From Thioalkalivibrio sp. (GTDB lineage Bacteria > Pseudomonadota > Gammaproteobacteria > SpSt-1174), in the NCBI GenBank assembly GCA_011046015.1, contig DSBO01000103.1, positions 1 to 8,024 of the forward strand: a stretch of 8,024 nt of DNA, written 5' to 3'. The position numbers and the translations under genes are program-made. The notes below the pieces were generated by a model, which ran no database searches, was not told the DNA's origin, and was given only the letters and a program-made list of their open reading frames with translations. Every line of letters begins with the position of its first letter. Position 1 is the first letter of the stretch. This document shows, piece after piece, positions 5,306-8,024 of this stretch.

Positions 5306-7165
5306 CTAGAAAACCACGTTCAGCATGACGAGGCTGACCACGAGGAACAGCACGGTCATGATGCCGCCGGCCTTCATGTAGTCCTTCACGCGATAGCCGC
5401 CCGGGCCCATGATCAGGGCGTTCACCTGGTGGGTCGGGATAAGGAAGGAGTTGGAGGTGGCGATGGCCACGGTCAGCGCGAACACGCGCGGATCGGCATC
5501 GATACCGCTGGCCTGGGCCGCCATGGCGATGGACACCGCCAGCGGCACCAGCAGCACGGTGGCACCCACGTTGGACATGACCAGCGTGAAGAAGGTGGCC
5601 AGGATGGCGATGGCGGCCTGCAGCACCCAAGGGGACACATCGCCGAGCAGCGCGAGCACTTCCTGCGCGATCCAGGCAGCGGTGCCCGTGTCCTGCACGG
5701 CGGCACCCAGCGGGATCAGCGAGGCGAGCAGGAACACCGTCTTCCAGGAGACCGCCTTGTAGGCCTCCTCGATGCTGAGCACGCCGGTGATGACCATGCC
5801 TACGGCACCCACGAGCAGTGACAGCGACAGGCGAATGTCCACGCCCGGCACGAACTGGTCGGCGAGGATCAGCGCCACGGCGATGGCGAAGAAGGCGGCG
5901 GCAAAGCCGACCTTCTGCGGACGCAGCTCCTCGTGGGGATAGTTCTGGGTGACGACCACGAAGTTGCGGTCCTTCTCCAGGCGCGCCAGTGCATCCCAGT
6001 AGGCGTGGCAGACGAGGGTGTCGCCGGCCTGCAGTTCCTCGTCGCGCAGGTTCTGGGTGAGGGTCTTCTCGCCACGGTAGATGGCCAGCACGGACAGGCC
6101 ATAGGTCTTGCGCATCCACAGGTCGCGCAGGTTCTTGCCGATGAGGTCCGAGCGCGGCGGGATGACCACCTCGCAGATACCGGCCTTGGTCGGGATCAGG
6201 GTCTCGGAGAAGGTGTCGAGCTCCCCGCGCACCTGCAGGCCGTTGTTGGTCGCGAACTCCGAGCAGCCCTCCTCGCGTGCCAGCACGCCGAGTACCGAGC
6301 CGGGCTCGACGACGACCTCGCGGTGGGGCGCCACGCGCATGTCACCGCCGCGCAGGATGGCGATGAGGCGCACTCGGTGGGCGCGCTCCACTTCCTGGAT
6401 CTGCTTGCCGACGATGGGGCTGTCCTTGGGCACCACCATCTCGGTGAGGTTGTAGTCCAGGCCATAGACGCGCTTGAGGTAGTCCATGGTGTTTTCGCCC
6501 TCGACGCCCTCGGACTTCGTGGCTGGCAGCACGTAGCGCCCGGCGAGCACGAAGTAGAGGATACCGGTCACGACCAGGGCGATACCGATGGCGGAGACGT
6601 CGAAGAGGCCGAACTGCTCCATGCCGGCGGGCAGCAGGTCGTTGAGCAGAATCAGCGGGCTCGAGCCGACCATGGTCATGGTGCCGCCGAGGATGGCGCA
6701 AAAGCCCATGGGCATGAGCAGGCGCGACATCGGCAGGCCGGTGCGCGCCGAGATACGCGAGACCACCGGCAGGAACAGAGCGGCCGCACCCACGTTCTGC
6801 ATGAAACTGGAGATGACGCCCACGGTGCCGGAGATCATGGGGATGATGCGCCCCTCGGTGGTACCACCCCGCTTGAGGATGAAGCTCGCCACCTTGCTCA
6901 TGATCCCGGTCTTGTCGAGACCGGCCCCGATGATCATGACAGCAATGATCGAGATTACCGCGTTGGAGGCGAAACCGTCGAAGAGGTGGGCGGTGTCGGC
7001 GACGTTCTCCATGCCGGGGATCATGGTGATCAGGCCGAGCAGGACCATCACGATGATGGCGGCCACGTCCACCGGGACGATTTCGGAGACGAACAGGAAG
7101 ATGGTGAAGCCCAATAGCCCCAGTACCACCATCATTTGCGGTGTCAGCGTCAATGCTTCTGTCAT
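5306..7165 (-). CDS. SLC13-family anion permease with two RCK_C/TrkA_C domains
   Basis: A 619-residue inner-membrane transporter. The N-terminal membrane half (about 8-212) holds FMQNVGAAALFLPV (about 121-134) and GGTMTMVGSSPLILL (about 160-174). Two soluble domains (about 235-310 and 320-405) follow; each has the beta-rich RCK_C/TrkA_C pattern, e.g. SPIVGKQIQEVE...RLIAILRGG and SDLIGKNLRDLW...VLAIYRGE. The second membrane half (about 418-619) contains MSNVGATVLLVP (530-541) and ATSNSFLIPTHQVNALI (569-585). This layout is that of sulfate/anion permeases of the DASS/SLC13 group, which commonly use Na+. In both halves the Ser-Asn-Thr motif of carboxylate carriers reads Gln-Asn-Val and Ser-Asn-Val, so dicarboxylate specificity should not be assumed; sulfate or another inorganic anion is likely. 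GGGGAA lies seven bases before the ATG. Phosphoribulokinase follows on the same strand. Confidence 0.9.
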   Translation of the reverse strand: MTEALTLTPQMMVVLGLLGFTIFLFVSEIVPVDVAAIIVMVLLGLITMIPGMENVADTAHLFDGFASNAVISIIAVMIIGAGLDKTGIMSKVASFILKRGGTTEGRIIPMISGTVGVISSFMQNVGAAALFLPVVSRISARTGLPMSRLLMPMGFCAILGGTMTMVGSSPLILLNDLLPAGMEQFGLFDVSAIGIALVVTGILYFVLAGRYVLPATKSEGVEGENTMDYLKRVYGLDYNLTEMVVPKDSPIVGKQIQEVERAHRVRLIAILRGGDMRVAPHREVVVEPGSVLGVLAREEGCSEFATNNGLQVRGELDTFSETLIPTKAGICEVVIPPRSDLIGKNLRDLWMRKTYGLSVLAIYRGEKTLTQNLRDEELQAGDTLVCHAYWDALARLEKDRNFVVVTQNYPHEELRPQKVGFAAAFFAIAVALILADQFVPGVDIRLSLSLLVGAVGMVITGVLSIEEAYKAVSWKTVFLLASLIPLGAAVQDTGTAAWIAQEVLALLGDVSPWVLQAAIAILATFFTLVMSNVGATVLLVPLAVSIAMAAQASGIDADPRVFALTVAIATSNSFLIPTHQVNALIMGPGGYRVKDYMKAGGIMTVLFLVVSLVMLNVVF

Positions 7166-7416
7166 GTCGTGCTTCCCCGATTCGTTATAGTGTTTGCGGG
7201 CGAAAAATGACGGGCATTATCCCACCGGGCCCGCGTTTTTCCAAGCTGGCGCCCGTTTCGCCCCGATCCGCGCCCTTCGCGCGGGATTTGTCGTCCATGT
7301 GTCGCCGCCTGTGACCGAGCCCGGCCTCCCTGGTGTGATCGCGGGGCGGGCAACTGTCTGAATTCACGGCCTGACCAGGCGCAGATTGCGCACAGGAGGG
7401 TGTTTTGCCTCGCTTG

Positions 7417-7425
7417 TGGTAGGAT
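7417..7425 (+). promoter_or_regulatory. possible extended -10 promoter for nhaD
   Basis: TGGTAGGAT fits the extended -10 pattern (TG, one base, then a TAnnaT-like hexamer). No good -35 is seen at 17 bases. If used, transcription would begin near 7432 and give a leader of about 170 bases that contains the whole structured region upstream of nhaD. Weak evidence. Confidence 0.3.
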
Positions 7426-7445
7426 GCGCCCCGCGCTTGGACCGT

Positions 7446-7569
7446 CCCGGTTCGGGCGTGAACTGCATGCCACCATGCGGGCCGTCGGCCCGCCGTGGAC
7501 AGGCGCCATCCGTTGGGGGCGCGCCGGCTCGCGGCGCAGGATGGCGGAGGCGCCGGCCGTGGCACCACG
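7446..7569 (+). promoter_or_regulatory. structured 5' leader of nhaD, candidate regulatory RNA
   Basis: Several inverted repeats follow one another. CCCG/CGGG lie at 7446-7449 and 7453-7456. A long hairpin has GCGGGCC (7477-7483) and GGCCCGC (7487-7493), extended by CCAC/GTGG (7470-7473, 7495-7498). An eight-base stem CGCCATCC (7504-7511) with GGATGGCG (7539-7546) encloses a six-base stem GCGCCG/CGGCGC (7521-7526, 7532-7537). CGTG/CACG lie at 7558-7561 and 7566-7569. GGCGCC at 7502-7507 can instead pair with a second GGCGCC at 7549-7554, which competes with half of the eight-base stem. A switch-like leader just before the nhaD ribosome binding site would fit a cation-responsive riboswitch; I have not matched it to a known class. 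Confidence 0.5.
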
Positions 7570-7584
7570 CCCAATCAGAGGACA

Positions 7585-7592
7585 AGAGGGAG
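7585..7592 (+). promoter_or_regulatory. ribosome binding site of nhaD
   Basis: AGAGGGAG sits seven bases before the ATG at 7600. It is close to ideal in sequence and spacing and fixes the start of the antiporter. It lies 15 bases downstream of the last hairpin of the leader. Confidence 0.75.
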
Positions 7593-7599
7593 CACCACC

Positions 7600-8024
7600 A
7601 TGTCGGCTTTACTGCGTTTCTCGCCCCTGTTGCTGCTGCTCGCGGCGCCTGCTGCGCTGGCCGCCGACGCGGGGCTGATGGACTTCACCGCCAGTACCTA
7701 CGGCTACCTCGCGGTGGGCATCTTCGTCATCGCCTACCTGTTCGTGATCGCCGAGGACATCCTGCACCTGCGCAAGTCCAAGCCCGTGCTGGTGGCGGCC
7801 GGCCTGATCTGGCTGCTGGTGGGGCTGGCCTACCAGGGTACCGATGCCCAGGAGGCCATGCACGGGGCGCTGGAGCACAACCTGCTCGAGTACGTCGAGC
7901 TGCTGCTGTTCCTGCTGGCGGCGATGACCTTCATCAACACCCTGGAAGAGCGCGGCGTGTTCGACGCCCTGCGGGCCTGGCTGGTCTCCCGTGGCTTTTC
8001 CCTGCGTTCCCTGTTCTGGATCAC
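7600..8024 (+). CDS. nhaD: NhaD-type Na+/H+ antiporter, N-terminal part
   Basis: About 141 codons are present; the gene runs off the right edge. The product starts with a cleavable-looking signal or first helix (MSALLRFSPLLLLLAAPAAL, then AADAG). Next come a membrane helix LAVGIFVIAYLFVIAED and the charged HLRKSKPVLVAAGLIWLL, which is the hallmark start of NhaD proteins (an early Glu-Asp pair, then Leu-Arg-Lys-Ser-Lys-Pro before the next helix). Then follow HGALEHNLLEYVELLLFLLAAM and TFINTLEERGVFDALRAWLV, also typical of NhaD and the related ArsB/NhaD superfamily. NhaD exports Na+ (and Li+) in exchange for protons and is common in halophilic and alkaliphilic proteobacteria and in marine bacteria. 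The start is set by AGAGGGAG upstream. The structured leader suggests post-transcriptional control. Confidence 0.88.
   Translation, partial: MSALLRFSPLLLLLAAPAALAADAGLMDFTASTYGYLAVGIFVIAYLFVIAEDILHLRKSKPVLVAAGLIWLLVGLAYQGTDAQEAMHGALEHNLLEYVELLLFLLAAMTFINTLEERGVFDALRAWLVSRGFSLRSLFWI

Larger units (their letters stand above)
7166..7599. other. divergent intergenic region between the permease and nhaD
   Basis: 434 bases with no convincing gene. The part next to the permease is relatively AT-rich (complement reads CACTATAAC and ATTTTTCG). A hairpin lies at 7266-7287 (ATCCGCGC, five-base loop, GCGC then GGGAT with one bulged G). The part nearest nhaD (about 7446-7569) is densely structured and is listed separately. 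Small reading frames here have no ribosome binding sites or recognisable products. Confidence 0.6.

Noticed and set aside
4766..5821. 351-codon plus-strand frame spanning phosphoribulokinase and the permease
   Set aside because: It crosses two well-supported minus-strand genes and their gap, and contains no recognisable domain.
5082..6119. 345-codon minus-strand frame that could look like a fusion across the permease and phosphoribulokinase
   Set aside because: It is in a different frame from both real genes and its Arg/Gly/His-rich product has no family features.
5933..7117. 394-codon plus-strand open frame inside the SLC13 permease
   Set aside because: The His/Asp/Gly-rich translation is a typical mirror of a hydrophobic GC-rich gene. 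The opposite frame is a clear full-length permease.
7184..7212. TATAAC -10-like box (minus strand) for the permease
   Set aside because: No matching -35 is visible, and the implied start of transcription would fall inside the ribosome binding site at 7173-7178.
7222..7240. CGGGCCCGCGTTTTT as an intrinsic terminator on the plus strand
   Set aside because: The stem is a short palindrome with no room for a loop, and no plus-strand gene ends nearby.

Overview
The window is GC-rich DNA with tightly packed, mostly metabolic and transport genes. I see no mobile element, CRISPR array, tRNA or rRNA. A class I (bacterial-type) phosphoribulokinase points to an organism that fixes CO2 by the Calvin cycle. 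The transporters (a GltS-like symporter, an SLC13-type anion permease and an NhaD-type antiporter) belong to families that are mostly sodium-coupled. Together these suggest a halophilic or haloalkaliphilic autotrophic proteobacterium, for example a gammaproteobacterial sulfur oxidiser. That taxonomic guess is inference from gene content and base composition, not a database match.

Layout. Positions 1-617 (minus strand) hold a conserved hypothetical gene followed, with a 4-base ATGA overlap, by the first 43 codons of a FIST-type sensory protein that runs off the left edge. Positions 774-2700 (plus strand) hold a small DUF3817-type membrane protein, a strong hairpin, a secreted metallo-beta-lactamase-fold hydrolase, and a small coiled-coil protein. 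Positions 2810-4237 (plus) hold a GltS-family sodium:carboxylate symporter that probably starts at a TTG codon. A symmetrical hairpin at 4258-4289 separates it from the convergent minus-strand pair: an SLC13-family permease with two cytosolic RCK_C/TrkA_C-like domains (5306-7165), then phosphoribulokinase (4337-5224). A divergent intergenic region (7166-7599) leads to the start of a plus-strand NhaD-type Na+/H+ antiporter (7600 to the right edge).

How they may work together. The SLC13 permease and phosphoribulokinase are 81 bp apart on the same strand, so an inorganic anion transporter and a committed Calvin-cycle enzyme are probably co-transcribed. NhaD could maintain the sodium gradient that such permeases and the GltS-like symporter use. 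The roughly 130 bases upstream of nhaD fold into several strong, partly mutually exclusive hairpins just before a good ribosome binding site. This is the best candidate in the window for an unrecognised or cation-responsive regulatory RNA.
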